Source: Cyclobacteriaceae bacterium (GTDB taxonomy: Bacteria; Bacteroidota; Bacteroidia; Cytophagales; Cyclobacteriaceae). Taken from it: a stretch of DNA of 64,000 nucleotides. Position numbers and translations under genes: made by a program. Below, piece by piece: positions 27,467 to 35,759 of this stretch; the stretch's first letter is position 1, and each line of letters starts with the position of its first letter. The notes under the pieces were generated by a model that saw only the letters and a list, made by a program, of their open reading frames with translations, searched no databases and was not told the origin of the DNA. The stretch spans positions 372,001-436,000 of the forward strand of contig JAHBUE010000002.1 of NCBI GenBank assembly GCA_019638235.1, written 5' to 3'.

Positions 27467-28015
27467 ATGAGTAAGTTTGTACTTTCATTTATTCTTCTAA
27501 CTGCTCTAACGAGCATGTCATTTGCACAACAATCTGCCGGAACAATAACCTTTTCTCCAGGTGCTGACAGCCCTATACCTGAACAGGTGTATTGGTATGA
27601 ATTTAAGGAACCAACTACAGAATGGAAAACAACAAACTGTGGCTACAACTGGATAACAACTGGCGAATCGTTGTTCACCACAAGTGATGGCAATCATTGG
27701 GGAGACCACACCACGAAAAGAGTTTACATAAAATGGCTGAACTCTCCCATAAATGTACATCCGGATGGCCGGAAAGTTCTGCTAACTGTTGCAGGTTGCG
27801 ACAGTACCCAGTTAGATGGCAACAGAGATTTGGTTGTCCGGCCTAAATACTTGCCACCCCCAACTTTCAAAAATGCCCAGGGAGGAAGCATTTCATCGCT
27901 TAACGTTCCGTGCTATGCCAATGAAATTACGTTAAGAATAGAACCATCCCCGACAGGGAATACTATCACTGGGAGCTGCCGACCGGCTGGAGCAGGAAAG
28001 GCTCGCCCGGTATAA
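27467..28015 (+). CDS. T9SS surface protein, N-terminal part (frameshifted)
   Basis: 182 residues: a signal peptide (MSKFVLSFILLTALTSMSFAQ) and a beta-rich domain. The reading frame ends at 28015, but the alternative frame from about 27950 reads YYHWELPTGWSRKGSPG and runs without a stop into the next gene. YHWELPTGW is the classic start of a PKD-like domain in Bacteroidota surface proteins. One extra C in the C4 run at 27948-27951 would join the two. This is therefore the first part of one gene of about 608 residues, broken by a real or sequencing indel. Confidence 0.72.
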   Translation: MSKFVLSFILLTALTSMSFAQQSAGTITFSPGADSPIPEQVYWYEFKEPTTEWKTTNCGYNWITTGESLFTTSDGNHWGDHTTKRVYIKWLNSPINVHPDGRKVLLTVAGCDSTQLDGNRDLVVRPKYLPPPTFKNAQGGSISSLNVPCYANEITLRIEPSPTGNTITGSCRPAGAGKARPV

Positions 28016-28017
28016 AT

Positions 28018-29292
28018 ATGTTTTCAACAACCGCGGCTACTGTTGAGGTAACCGTGCCCGAGGGATATTCAAATACAAGCATTAAAGTACACTCATCGGT
28101 GGGCAGCTTTACCGGGCCGAGCACCACGCTTCCGGTTACCCGGCACACCGACCAGATCAGCATCACCGGTAGCCCCTTGGTTTATTGCAGCAGTATAAAA
28201 CCGGTAACCTACAAGGCCACACATGTTCCGGGCTTAACCTATACCTGGACATACCCTTCAGGGTGGTCATGCGAGTCGGGCTGTAACGCCAGCACTATTA
28301 CCTTGCTTCCTGATGGCAGTGATGTGCAGGGACAGAATGTTATGGTCCGTGGCTCAATTACATGCGCCAGCCAAAATACCCAAACGAACACTGCTTACGT
28401 GGGCATCAATTTCTCAACAGCGCTTTCGCCAGACTTTACTATTTCGGGGCCATTGTTGGTCTGTAGTTCAGGTAATCTGTTTTCACTGGCAAATGTTGCC
28501 CCTAGCGCATCAATAACTTGGACAGCCACTCCTTCAAATTTGTTTACGGTAAGTTCGGGGAATGGTGCAAATGCTACGCTAACTGCGGCTAATAATGCGA
28601 ATGGACAAGGTACTCTTACATTTACTATCAATAGTAACTGTGGTAACCAGTTGCAGATACAAAGGTCAGTGTGGGTAGGCTTGACACAATACCTTTATTT
28701 TTCAGCGAGCTACAGCCAATCCCATGGAATAATGTTATCCACGCCCTATGTTGGCGGTGGCGCAACGGCCCAATGGTCAGTAAATGGTGTGCAGCATGCA
28801 GGGTTTGACATTTCTGTTCAACCGCTATGCATAGATGACACTAATCAACTGATTTCAATTAGTTTAACTCTTTCTAATCAGTGCGATTCAAAAACGGTTT
28901 GTACACAATACATGTTCAAATGCCCGCCTTCACCCACATTGACAGTCTGGGGTTCATGCGGAAGCGGTGGTGGTGGAGAGGAGCCCGAATTCCATGAAGA
29001 ATACCAATACAGTGTTTCACCTAATCCTGCTAATCAACTTTTAAGTATTTCTGTTGTCACTAGTCCAGACTCTCGTAAGACTTCAGAGTCGTCAACCGGT
29101 GAATCAAAAAGTGCCACTACAATCCAATCGATAGCATTAACAGACATAAATGGATATGTAAAATATTCACGCCAATATTCAAATGGACCGACCAAGGCAG
29201 AGATTGATGTGTCAGATCTAAAAAAAGGAGTTTATATCCTAAAAGTATCAAACGGTAAACATATTGAAACACATCGGGTTATCATAGACTGA
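28018..29292 (+). CDS. T9SS type A protein, C-terminal part (frameshifted)
   Basis: 424 residues containing three or four Ig/PKD-like repeats (for example LTYTWTYPSGWSCESGC and ASITWTATPSNLFTVSSG) and a type A T9SS C-terminal domain: YSVSPNPANQLLSISV, then LTDINGYVKYS, LKKGVYILKVSNG and the end ETHRVIID. The ATG at 28018 is only an internal methionine: the frame is open upstream to about 27950 and continues the previous entry. The intact protein would be secreted by the type IX system and shown on the cell surface. Substrate or ligand unknown. Confidence 0.78.
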   Translation: MFSTTAATVEVTVPEGYSNTSIKVHSSVGSFTGPSTTLPVTRHTDQISITGSPLVYCSSIKPVTYKATHVPGLTYTWTYPSGWSCESGCNASTITLLPDGSDVQGQNVMVRGSITCASQNTQTNTAYVGINFSTALSPDFTISGPLLVCSSGNLFSLANVAPSASITWTATPSNLFTVSSGNGANATLTAANNANGQGTLTFTINSNCGNQLQIQRSVWVGLTQYLYFSASYSQSHGIMLSTPYVGGGATAQWSVNGVQHAGFDISVQPLCIDDTNQLISISLTLSNQCDSKTVCTQYMFKCPPSPTLTVWGSCGSGGGGEEPEFHEEYQYSVSPNPANQLLSISVVTSPDSRKTSESSTGESKSATTIQSIALTDINGYVKYSRQYSNGPTKAEIDVSDLKKGVYILKVSNGKHIETHRVIID

Positions 29293-29329
29293 CGGAGTAA
29301 ACTACATACTTGACTCAAAACCACACCAA

Positions 29330-29371
29330 TGCCAGTGCCACACTTGCCGACACGCAACCAAAGCACTGGCA
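29330..29371. repeat. Inverted repeat TGCCAGTGC / GCACTGGCA
   Basis: Perfect 9-bp arms (29330-29338 and 29363-29371) separated by 24 nt, followed by CCCTGTTGTTAGAG. It lies between the T9SS gene and the larger attC-like element and could be a second, shorter site of the same kind. Confidence 0.5.
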
Positions 29372-29407
29372 TCCCTGTTGTTAGAGTACGGTGAATGCGG
29401 CACATGT

Positions 29408-29534
29408 GCATAACACCGGGTTTGTTTAATGGCGGACGACACAGTCGCCCGTAGTGTCAGCAAGTTTATGTATATTCGTGTAGGCGGACAAATCCGTTGG
29501 ATTTATCCGCTACTAAACAAACCCAAAACGTTAG
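29408..29534 (+). other. attC-like nested palindrome before the MBL gene
   Basis: About 127 nt. The left end GTGCATAACACCGGGTTTG pairs with the right end CAAACCCAAAACGTTAG. Stem extension: GGGTTTGTTTA-T-GCGGA (from 29418) against TCCGCTACTAAACAAACCC (29506-29524). A second hairpin, GCGGACAAATCC/GGATTTATCCGC with a GTT loop, lies at 29484-29510. Left GCATAAC and right GTTAGTA approximate the integron R'' and R' boxes (RYYYAAC, GTTRRRY). The beta-lactamase start codon is 29 nt downstream. Confidence 0.55.
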
Positions 29535-29562
29535 TAAAAATTCTAAACCAACTGTTATCTAA

Positions 29563-30321
29563 ATGAAAGTTATATTAAAAGTCTTACTAATAATTTTAGT
29601 ATCATTAACAGTATTAAAATGCAATACGCGAAAAAATGGTTTATTCAAACCTAAAACTGTTTATGAATCTAAAAACCTGATAATAACGCAGATTTCGGAA
29701 AATTCATTTAAGCACACATCATTCTTACAAACAGAAAGCTTTGGAAATGTTCCCTGCAATGGCCTGGTTGTCAGAAATAATAATGAAATAATAATTTTTG
29801 ACACACCAACAAATGACGCAGGCTCAGAAGAATTAATCAAATGGGTAAATGAAAGTCTTCATTCAAAGATTAACGCAATAATTCCAACCCATTTTCACGA
29901 TGACTGTTTAGGCGGACTGAAAGCCTTCCATAGTCATGGAATCCCCTCTTACTCATATTTTAAAACTATCGAATTTACGAAAGAAACCAATTCCGAAATC
30001 CCGGAAAACGGCTTCAACGATTCTCTTATTCTGAAAGTTGGTAACGCAACTGTTATTGCAAAATATTTTGGAGAAGGGCATACAAAAGATAATATTGTAG
30101 GTTATTTTCCAAGTGAAGATATAATGTTCGGAGGATGTTTAATAAAAGAACTTAACGCAACTAAAGGATATTTAGGAGATGCAAATGTTTCAGAGTGGTC
30201 AAATACGGTTACAAAAATCAAAACAGAATACCCGAATGTAAAAATTGTCATCCCAGGGCACGGAGAACATAGCGATAAAAAAATACTTGATTATACAATC
30301 AATTTATTCAAAACTGAATAA
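29563..30321 (+). CDS. Subclass B1 metallo-beta-lactamase
   Basis: 252-residue exported protein with an N-terminal hydrophobic segment (residues 3-18). All six zinc ligands of B1 enzymes are present: His110, His112 and His173 for Zn1, and Asp114, Cys192 and His233 for Zn2 (segments THFHDDCLGG, GEGHTKDN, MFGGCLIKE and PGHGEH). The order and spacing resemble CcrA/BlaB-type enzymes, so hydrolysis of carbapenems and other beta-lactams is expected from the family, though untested. Cys20 might be lipidated, but Lys19 makes a poor lipobox. The gene is clearly AT-rich against the histidine kinase downstream. It follows an attC-like palindrome and ends at a strong terminator. Confidence 0.9.
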   Translation: MKVILKVLLIILVSLTVLKCNTRKNGLFKPKTVYESKNLIITQISENSFKHTSFLQTESFGNVPCNGLVVRNNNEIIIFDTPTNDAGSEELIKWVNESLHSKINAIIPTHFHDDCLGGLKAFHSHGIPSYSYFKTIEFTKETNSEIPENGFNDSLILKVGNATVIAKYFGEGHTKDNIVGYFPSEDIMFGGCLIKELNATKGYLGDANVSEWSNTVTKIKTEYPNVKIVIPGHGEHSDKKILDYTINLFKTE

Positions 30322-30367
30322 ATAAAAGAACAACTTCACCCATCACCAAAAACATACCACACCCTGC

Positions 30368-30400
30368 CCTTGTTGGAGTTTTTCTCCAACAAGGATTTTT
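30368..30400. terminator. Bidirectional terminator, MBL / histidine kinase
   Basis: CCTTGTTGGAG and CTCCAACAAGG form an 11-bp perfect stem with a TTTTT loop, followed by ATTTTT on the plus strand. It lies between the convergent beta-lactamase and histidine kinase genes and fits termination of both. Confidence 0.75.
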
Positions 30401-30411
30401 ATTACTATAAA

Positions 30412-33400
30412 CTACTCATTAACCACAGGCATCTCTATACAAAACACCGAGCCTTCCCCTATCGTTGATTTAAACCATATCCTGCCGCCCATCTGCTCAA
30501 TGCCCTGCCGGGCAATGGCCAATCCCAAACCGGAGCCTGATTTTTTAGTGCTGAAATGAGGCAGAAATATTTTATCCCTGAGTTGTTCGTCAATGCCCGT
30601 ACCGTTGTCGGCTATGGAAATCTTAACAACATCAACCGTTCGCTGTACCGAAATCTGCACAGCAAGCGGTTCGTCAGCGCGTGCGGCCTGCATACTGTTT
30701 AATATGATATTCGATAAAATGCGGCCTAACAACTGCTCATCGCCCTGCACATAAACAGCATCAACATCTGTTGAAAGGTGAACCGAAACATTTGATTCGT
30801 GCAAGCGCATTGCATTCTTTATCAACGCCACTAATTCTACCTGCTGCATAACCGGTTCCGGCATTTTGGCAAATGCGCTGAACGATGAGGCTATGCCATC
30901 CAATGTATCTACCTGCGACAATAATGACGCAATGGTGCGTTTAATCTTCTCTGCTTTTTGCGGGTCGCTGTCCTGGATACGTTCAGCCTGTTGAAGCATT
31001 AGCTTCATTGGCGTTAACGGATTTTTTATTTCGTGCGCAACCTGTTGGGCAATCTCGCGCCATGCCCGTTCACGCTGGTTCCTTTCAAGTTCACGCTTGC
31101 TGTCACTCAAACTGGCTAACATAAGGTTATACTCGCGAACCATAATACCAATCTCATCATCAGACAACCATTCCATAGGTTGATTGGATTGCGTTAACGA
31201 GATTCGTCTTAGCTTTTGCGTAATCATTCGTAACGGGAACGTTAGCCATTGCGAAACCCAATACGAGATAATGACCAGTACCGCAAAAACGGCCGTGAAA
31301 ATGGAAAGAATGTTCGCCAACACGTTTATTTGCATGCGCTCCAACAGGTAAGCCGATTGATAAAACGGGATAGCTATTACGCCTGTTAATGAACCATCCT
31401 TCGGGGAGTATAATGCCGAATACGCCACAAAATATTGCAACAAACCCACCTGCTCATCCATTGTAAATACCCGTTCACCCTGCTTAATGCGCCTCAAGGC
31501 TACCGGGTTAATGTATGGCGTTAGCAATTGGTTTTCAAACACCAAAGGTTGTGTTGTAAACAACAGATGCCCTTCAGCCGTAAATAGGTTGGCATCCAAC
31601 CCGGCAAGTTTTGCCAACTGAATAAAATTCTGTTCACCCGGAACTTCACCTCCCCCATCACTTTCCAATGAATGATTACTAATCTCCATAGAAAAGTTCT
31701 GCGATTTCATTTCATACTCATTTCCCATCTGTTGTTGATTCGAGCGCGCTGTTAGCCCAAGGGTAATTACGCTTACTGCGATAAGCGGGATAAAGAAAGC
31801 GAGGTTCAATATAAGTTGTATTCGGGTTGACAGGAGTGGTCGCTCCTGCCGGAGATAATCTGCAAGGCCAATGATGAGTAGTAAAATAAACAGCACAAAC
31901 AAACCCAGCACAATCAGAAAAGAAAAATCGGCTACCTGGTAAATAAACGGAAACGTGGCGGATGAAATAACAACAATTCGTCCGCTTGCATCTTTGGAAG
32001 CCGTGTGTAAAAATCCTGATTGCACCATCCCCTGCCGGTACAGCGCTTGCTCCTCTAATATTGAAGCAAATCCCGAACGGTAATTGAACTCACCGGATTG
32101 TGCCTGCATCTCATCATTACTCCAGATAGCATAGCTGAAATCCTGCGCGCGAAATACCTGCTGGAACCGGTTATCAACCAAAAGTTCCGGGTAAACGCTA
32201 TTGGGAATTACGCGTTTCAGCAACAACTCCAACACAATATAACCCGCGCTAAGTTCATTGCGCTTAACGGGTATAACCACAATATATTTCCTTGCCGATT
32301 CATTGTCCTGCCGGTTTACAAAGTAAATGCCCTCAAAAGAGGTTCGCGATACTTCCGAGTCAAATGTTGAAAGTAATGTGGAGAAATTTTGCGGTTGTTG
32401 TTCGTCTAACGATTCGCCCGTTGCGCCATACAACTGAATGCTGATATTGTATTTATTGAAATACCCTGGAATAAATACCTGCCGGACTTTTTGACGAACG
32501 GTCTCCTTATTTATAAACGGGCCGGACAACCGGGATTGAATAAAGAAATCCGCAGCGATTTTCTCCCTTGCTTCAGCCAACAAAAACTCACCGAAATCAT
32601 CGCGCTCTATTAAAAATGAATTGGCAAACCGGAATTGCTGCTCTACCTTTTCATTCACGTTAAAATGATGCAGCGCTATTAAGCCTGATACTGAAAAGAA
32701 AATCAGTCCAACAAAAAAATAGGTAAAGGTGTGGTACCTGAAAGGTTTCAGGCTTTGATACAATTTAAAATAAATTATCACCCCGACATAGAGTACAGTC
32801 AATAACAATGTGTAGAGGTAACCCTGACCGGTAGCTTCGTTAATCAGCACAAAGAGCAAAAGCCCGATACCGGCCGCAATAACAATCCGAAGCGTTCTTT
32901 TCTCTACCATCAGCAACCGCACAAACACCTGGATAAACACAAAGGCGCTTATCCACGACAGGATAACGGATAGAAAAGAAAGCACGCGCAATAAATCAAA
33001 TGCTATTGATTCGGATATGTTTAAGGTAATGGCCGAGTTATTATAAATGGTTTGAATAACTATGAAAGGAAACAAACCACCAAACAAAATGGCTAAGGAC
33101 GCAAAAATCAACATCGGTAAGTGTATACCGGTTTCACTAAGGTACAGTAACCTTCGTTTCATACGCTGCATATACAGCATAACTAAAAAGCACAACGCTG
33201 TTACGGTAATCGAATTCAGCACAAGGTCGCCTAAGGAAGGGTTAAGTTCTGATGAAGCAAAAAACTTGGCATCAAATACACCGGAACCGATAAACCCGGC
33301 CGGGAATTTCAGCACAATCATCACAGCACGAAGCAACACCAGGCCACACGCTATGAGTAATAAACCACCAGCCGATTTTTTAAATACCCGTATGTGTATC

Positions 33401-34062
33401 TGTATCAGCAAGGCTACAAACAAAATCATGGCGAACAACACCATAAAAACTCCTGCCCGCCTTGAAGCGGAATTCATCCCCGGCTCATCAGAAACAGAAA
33501 TGCGGAACAACGCCTGAGCATCAACTGACACAGCTTCTCCGGTTGGTGCGTTCGGGTCATAGAGTGTTACGGGGTGATTACCAAACACAGATTCATTCCA
33601 CCAGGGCTGGAGGTATTCATTCTGAATAGGATAATGAACGTACAACGGTGTGATGGCTAACAGGGAGGCACGTTCAGTCCACTCCCATTTTTTAATAATA
33701 AAATCACCTGCCGAGGTACGCAAATGGCGCACAGAAAAATCGGCTTGCGCAAACCGTACAGGCGGCAGAAACCGGTTACCCGTCCATTGGATAAATTCCT
33801 GGTCGGCAAGAATACAAAAATCGGTAAGCCCTACCGGGGTAAGTTCTACAACAGGGCCATTGCTCCACTGTTCCTGCCAAACCCGGTTAAGGTCGTCTAA
33901 GTGTTCAACATGCTGGTTAAGGTTTGCGCTTATCGCAGATACTACCTTTTCCGTATTGCTATGGTTGCCAGGATAAGACAACAGCCATACACCGGCACCT
34001 GTCAGAGCAAGTATGCCTACAAACGCGAATAATTCAGTTTTAAACTTCGTGAGAAGTTGCAT
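30412..34062 (-). CDS. Large membrane sensor histidine kinase
   Basis: 1216-residue membrane kinase. A first membrane helix (about 12-30) is followed by an extracytoplasmic region, a block of about seven to eight helices (about 200-465), a second external region, helices near 705 and 735, a third external region and a helix near 915. A HAMP-like stretch (WLTFPLRMITQKLRR) precedes the dimerisation box VAHEIKNPLTPMKLM (His about 1007). The N box is IILNSMQAA, with DNGTGID and KSGSGLGLAIARQG in the ATPase domain. No response regulator is adjacent. It ends the respiratory block, 396 nt downstream of the DUF983 start. Ligand unknown. Confidence 0.9.
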   Translation of the reverse strand: MQLLTKFKTELFAFVGILALTGAGVWLLSYPGNHSNTEKVVSAISANLNQHVEHLDDLNRVWQEQWSNGPVVELTPVGLTDFCILADQEFIQWTGNRFLPPVRFAQADFSVRHLRTSAGDFIIKKWEWTERASLLAITPLYVHYPIQNEYLQPWWNESVFGNHPVTLYDPNAPTGEAVSVDAQALFRISVSDEPGMNSASRRAGVFMVLFAMILFVALLIQIHIRVFKKSAGGLLLIACGLVLLRAVMIVLKFPAGFIGSGVFDAKFFASSELNPSLGDLVLNSITVTALCFLVMLYMQRMKRRLLYLSETGIHLPMLIFASLAILFGGLFPFIVIQTIYNNSAITLNISESIAFDLLRVLSFLSVILSWISAFVFIQVFVRLLMVEKRTLRIVIAAGIGLLLFVLINEATGQGYLYTLLLTVLYVGVIIYFKLYQSLKPFRYHTFTYFFVGLIFFSVSGLIALHHFNVNEKVEQQFRFANSFLIERDDFGEFLLAEAREKIAADFFIQSRLSGPFINKETVRQKVRQVFIPGYFNKYNISIQLYGATGESLDEQQPQNFSTLLSTFDSEVSRTSFEGIYFVNRQDNESARKYIVVIPVKRNELSAGYIVLELLLKRVIPNSVYPELLVDNRFQQVFRAQDFSYAIWSNDEMQAQSGEFNYRSGFASILEEQALYRQGMVQSGFLHTASKDASGRIVVISSATFPFIYQVADFSFLIVLGLFVLFILLLIIGLADYLRQERPLLSTRIQLILNLAFFIPLIAVSVITLGLTARSNQQQMGNEYEMKSQNFSMEISNHSLESDGGGEVPGEQNFIQLAKLAGLDANLFTAEGHLLFTTQPLVFENQLLTPYINPVALRRIKQGERVFTMDEQVGLLQYFVAYSALYSPKDGSLTGVIAIPFYQSAYLLERMQINVLANILSIFTAVFAVLVIISYWVSQWLTFPLRMITQKLRRISLTQSNQPMEWLSDDEIGIMVREYNLMLASLSDSKRELERNQRERAWREIAQQVAHEIKNPLTPMKLMLQQAERIQDSDPQKAEKIKRTIASLLSQVDTLDGIASSFSAFAKMPEPVMQQVELVALIKNAMRLHESNVSVHLSTDVDAVYVQGDEQLLGRILSNIILNSMQAARADEPLAVQISVQRTVDVVKISIADNGTGIDEQLRDKIFLPHFSTKKSGSGLGLAIARQGIEQMGGRIWFKSTIGEGSVFCIEMPVVNE

Positions 34063-34084
34063 CCGATAAAGTTACGAAATAACA

Positions 34085-34459
34085 CTAATCTCGGTAACGC
34101 GAATCGTATTTGATTCCACCAAAGAGGTACAGGTAGATAATCCGCGAAAAGCGGTAGTTAAGCGGGGCAATCACGAGCATAAGGCCAATCGTTATCCCGA
34201 CATACATCCATTCGGAAGGATTCCACAAAAAATAAAGCGCCAGGCCCACCACAGTAATACAGGCAACCGTTATTCCATAACTCACATACATGGCTCCCTG
34301 GTAAAATCCCGGCTCCGGTTCCAACCGTACACCGCAATGCGGGCAGGCTTCGTTCATCGCCATAAACCGTGTTAGGTTTGCGGCAGAATGAATAAACATA
34401 TCGCCTTTATGACACTTCGGGCACTTACCCTGCAACAGAGCCTTTATGTAACCTGGCAT
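34085..34459 (-). CDS. DUF983 family membrane protein
   Basis: 124 residues. Two zinc-ribbon-like cysteine pairs, CPKCHKG and CPHCG, precede two or three membrane helices. DUF983 proteins are often found with cytochrome oxidase assembly genes, as here; a role in copper or heme delivery is inferred only. The ATG at 34459 gives the usual family start MPGYIKALLQGKCPKC. A start at 34486 (MYGINIVET) is possible. Either start overlaps the end of the upstream small gene. Confidence 0.8.
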   Translation of the reverse strand: MPGYIKALLQGKCPKCHKGDMFIHSAANLTRFMAMNEACPHCGVRLEPEPGFYQGAMYVSYGITVACITVVGLALYFLWNPSEWMYVGITIGLMLVIAPLNYRFSRIIYLYLFGGIKYDSRYRD

Positions 34460-34673
34460 TGTTTCGACTATGTTTATACCATACATACCCCAATACCATA
34501 ATGGCAAGGTAAGGCAAGCTAAGGAGGTACAAGATGCCGGTGTTGATTCCCGCAGCAATACCAATATCTCCGCTGCTCACGTTATTTTCTAATTGTGTGC
34601 GGCACATGGCGCACTGCGCCCACGCTACCGAACTCATTAAATAACACACTATCGATAAACCTATCCGTTTCAT
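34425..34673 (-). CDS. Small Cys-containing membrane protein
   Basis: 82 residues: a signal peptide (MKRIGLSIVCYLMSSVAWAQ), then CAMCRTQLENN with a CxxC pair at the mature N-terminus, and one membrane helix near residues 47-65. Function unknown. The start overlaps the DUF420 stop by one base and the end overlaps DUF983, so it is translated as part of this oxidase-assembly operon. The exposed CxxC could bind copper or take part in thiol exchange; that is inference. Confidence 0.7.
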   Translation of the reverse strand: MKRIGLSIVCYLMSSVAWAQCAMCRTQLENNVSSGDIGIAAGINTGILYLLSLPYLAIMVLGYVWYKHSRNNARLHKGSVAG

Positions 34674-35191
34674 TATGCAGGATAATATGGACTAATCATC
34701 AAATATACTATTACGCCCGTAACGGCCACATACAGCCACAACGGAAATGTGTACCGCGCCAATGCCTTGTGTCGCTCAAAATTTCCGGACAAGGCACGCC
34801 CCAATGTAAACAGCACTACCGGTATAACAACAACCGATAGTAAAATGTGCGTGATGAGGATAAAATAGTAAACATACCGGATGACGCCCTCACCGCCAAA
34901 AGGGGTTGATTCGCTTGTCATGTGGTAGAGCACATACATCACTAAGAAAGCTGCCGATAAGGCGAGGCAGGTTTTCATCAAACGCTCATGCAAAACTCGT
35001 TTGCCGGAACGGATAGCCCATACCGCTATCACCAGCAAAATGGCAGTGAGGCCATTTACAGAGGCGTAAATGGGCGGTAAAAAAGAAAAATCATACCCGT
35101 CAATTTTTACCCCAAATAAAACAGCCACTACTATGGGTATAATCATCGAAACGGTGATTATGAGTTTACGATACGGTTCCTGCTGCGTCAT
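34673..35191 (-). CDS. DUF420 family membrane protein
   Basis: 172 residues with about five hydrophobic helices. The DUF420 family (CtaM-like) is linked to cytochrome oxidase assembly in several phyla. Here the segments LPPIYASVNGLTAILLVI and ITHILLSVVVIPVVLFTL are typical, with histidines in the helices (MTSEST-containing loop, then ITHIL) that might bind heme or copper. The start codon shares a base with the SCO-like stop and the stop shares a base with the next start, so the three genes are tightly coupled. Confidence 0.82.
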   Translation of the reverse strand: MTQQEPYRKLIITVSMIIPIVVAVLFGVKIDGYDFSFLPPIYASVNGLTAILLVIAVWAIRSGKRVLHERLMKTCLALSAAFLVMYVLYHMTSESTPFGGEGVIRYVYYFILITHILLSVVVIPVVLFTLGRALSGNFERHKALARYTFPLWLYVAVTGVIVYLMISPYYPA

Positions 35192-35688
35192 TAATATTTC
35201 TTTAAGATAATTTTTGCCTCAACCAAAAGCCTGTCAACTTCTTCGCGGCTTGCTGCATGATACTGACCCCGTATTCGTTGTTGGTTATCCACTAATAACA
35301 AATCATACGGTTTGTTAAGAAAGAAGTAGCAGGTGCGGAGTTGCTGAAGGCTGTCTGCCGGTATGCCTTCCGGTTTTAAAATACGAACCTCGTGTTCGGA
35401 AAATTCTTCATGAAGCCTGTCTGAAAACGTAAGCCTTTCGGTTTTTGTATCAGCAGTAAAAATCACGGTAAGGCTATCGGCTAATGACCAACCAAATCTG
35501 TTTAGTATTTCTGCCGGTATATAATACTGTCCTTGCGGAAATTCCGGGCAACCGGCAACCACAGGTGCGCCTTCTGCAAACAAGGGTTCAACGGTAAATT
35601 CATTTTTCCCAAAAAATTTCAGGAATACAAAAATCAGCACCGGCAAGGCCAATGCAAGAAGTAATAAGATTAGTTTAATACCTTTCAT
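35191..35688 (-). CDS. Degenerate SCO-like protein (no CxxxC)
   Basis: 165 residues with an N-terminal membrane anchor (LILLLLALALPVLIFVFL). The C-terminal part LLLVDNQQRIRGQYHAASR followed by EEVDRLLVEAKIIL matches the end of SCO/PrrC copper chaperones with a thioredoxin-like fold. The copper-binding CxxxC is absent: the only cysteines are in VVAGCPEFP and RTCYFFLN. In related oxidase clusters an SCO family gene occupies this position, so this looks like a descendant that lost its copper or thiol site. Role uncertain. Confidence 0.65.
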   Translation of the reverse strand: MKGIKLILLLLALALPVLIFVFLKFFGKNEFTVEPLFAEGAPVVAGCPEFPQGQYYIPAEILNRFGWSLADSLTVIFTADTKTERLTFSDRLHEEFSEHEVRILKPEGIPADSLQQLRTCYFFLNKPYDLLLVDNQQRIRGQYHAASREEVDRLLVEAKIILKKY

Positions 35689-35701
35689 TTCAACTATTGT
35701 G

Positions 35702-35736
35702 GAAAAAAGAAAGGCTTAAGGTAATCTTAAGCCTTT
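35702..35736 (-). terminator. Terminator after cox subunit IV gene
   Basis: AAAGGCTTAAG and CTTAAGCCTTT make an 11-bp perfect stem with a 5-nt loop, followed on the minus strand by CTTTTTT. It separates the oxidase structural genes from the SCO-like/DUF420/DUF983 set, which therefore may be partly read-through or separately expressed. Confidence 0.8.
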
Positions 35737-35759
35737 TTCAAATCATATAATTTTCAACG

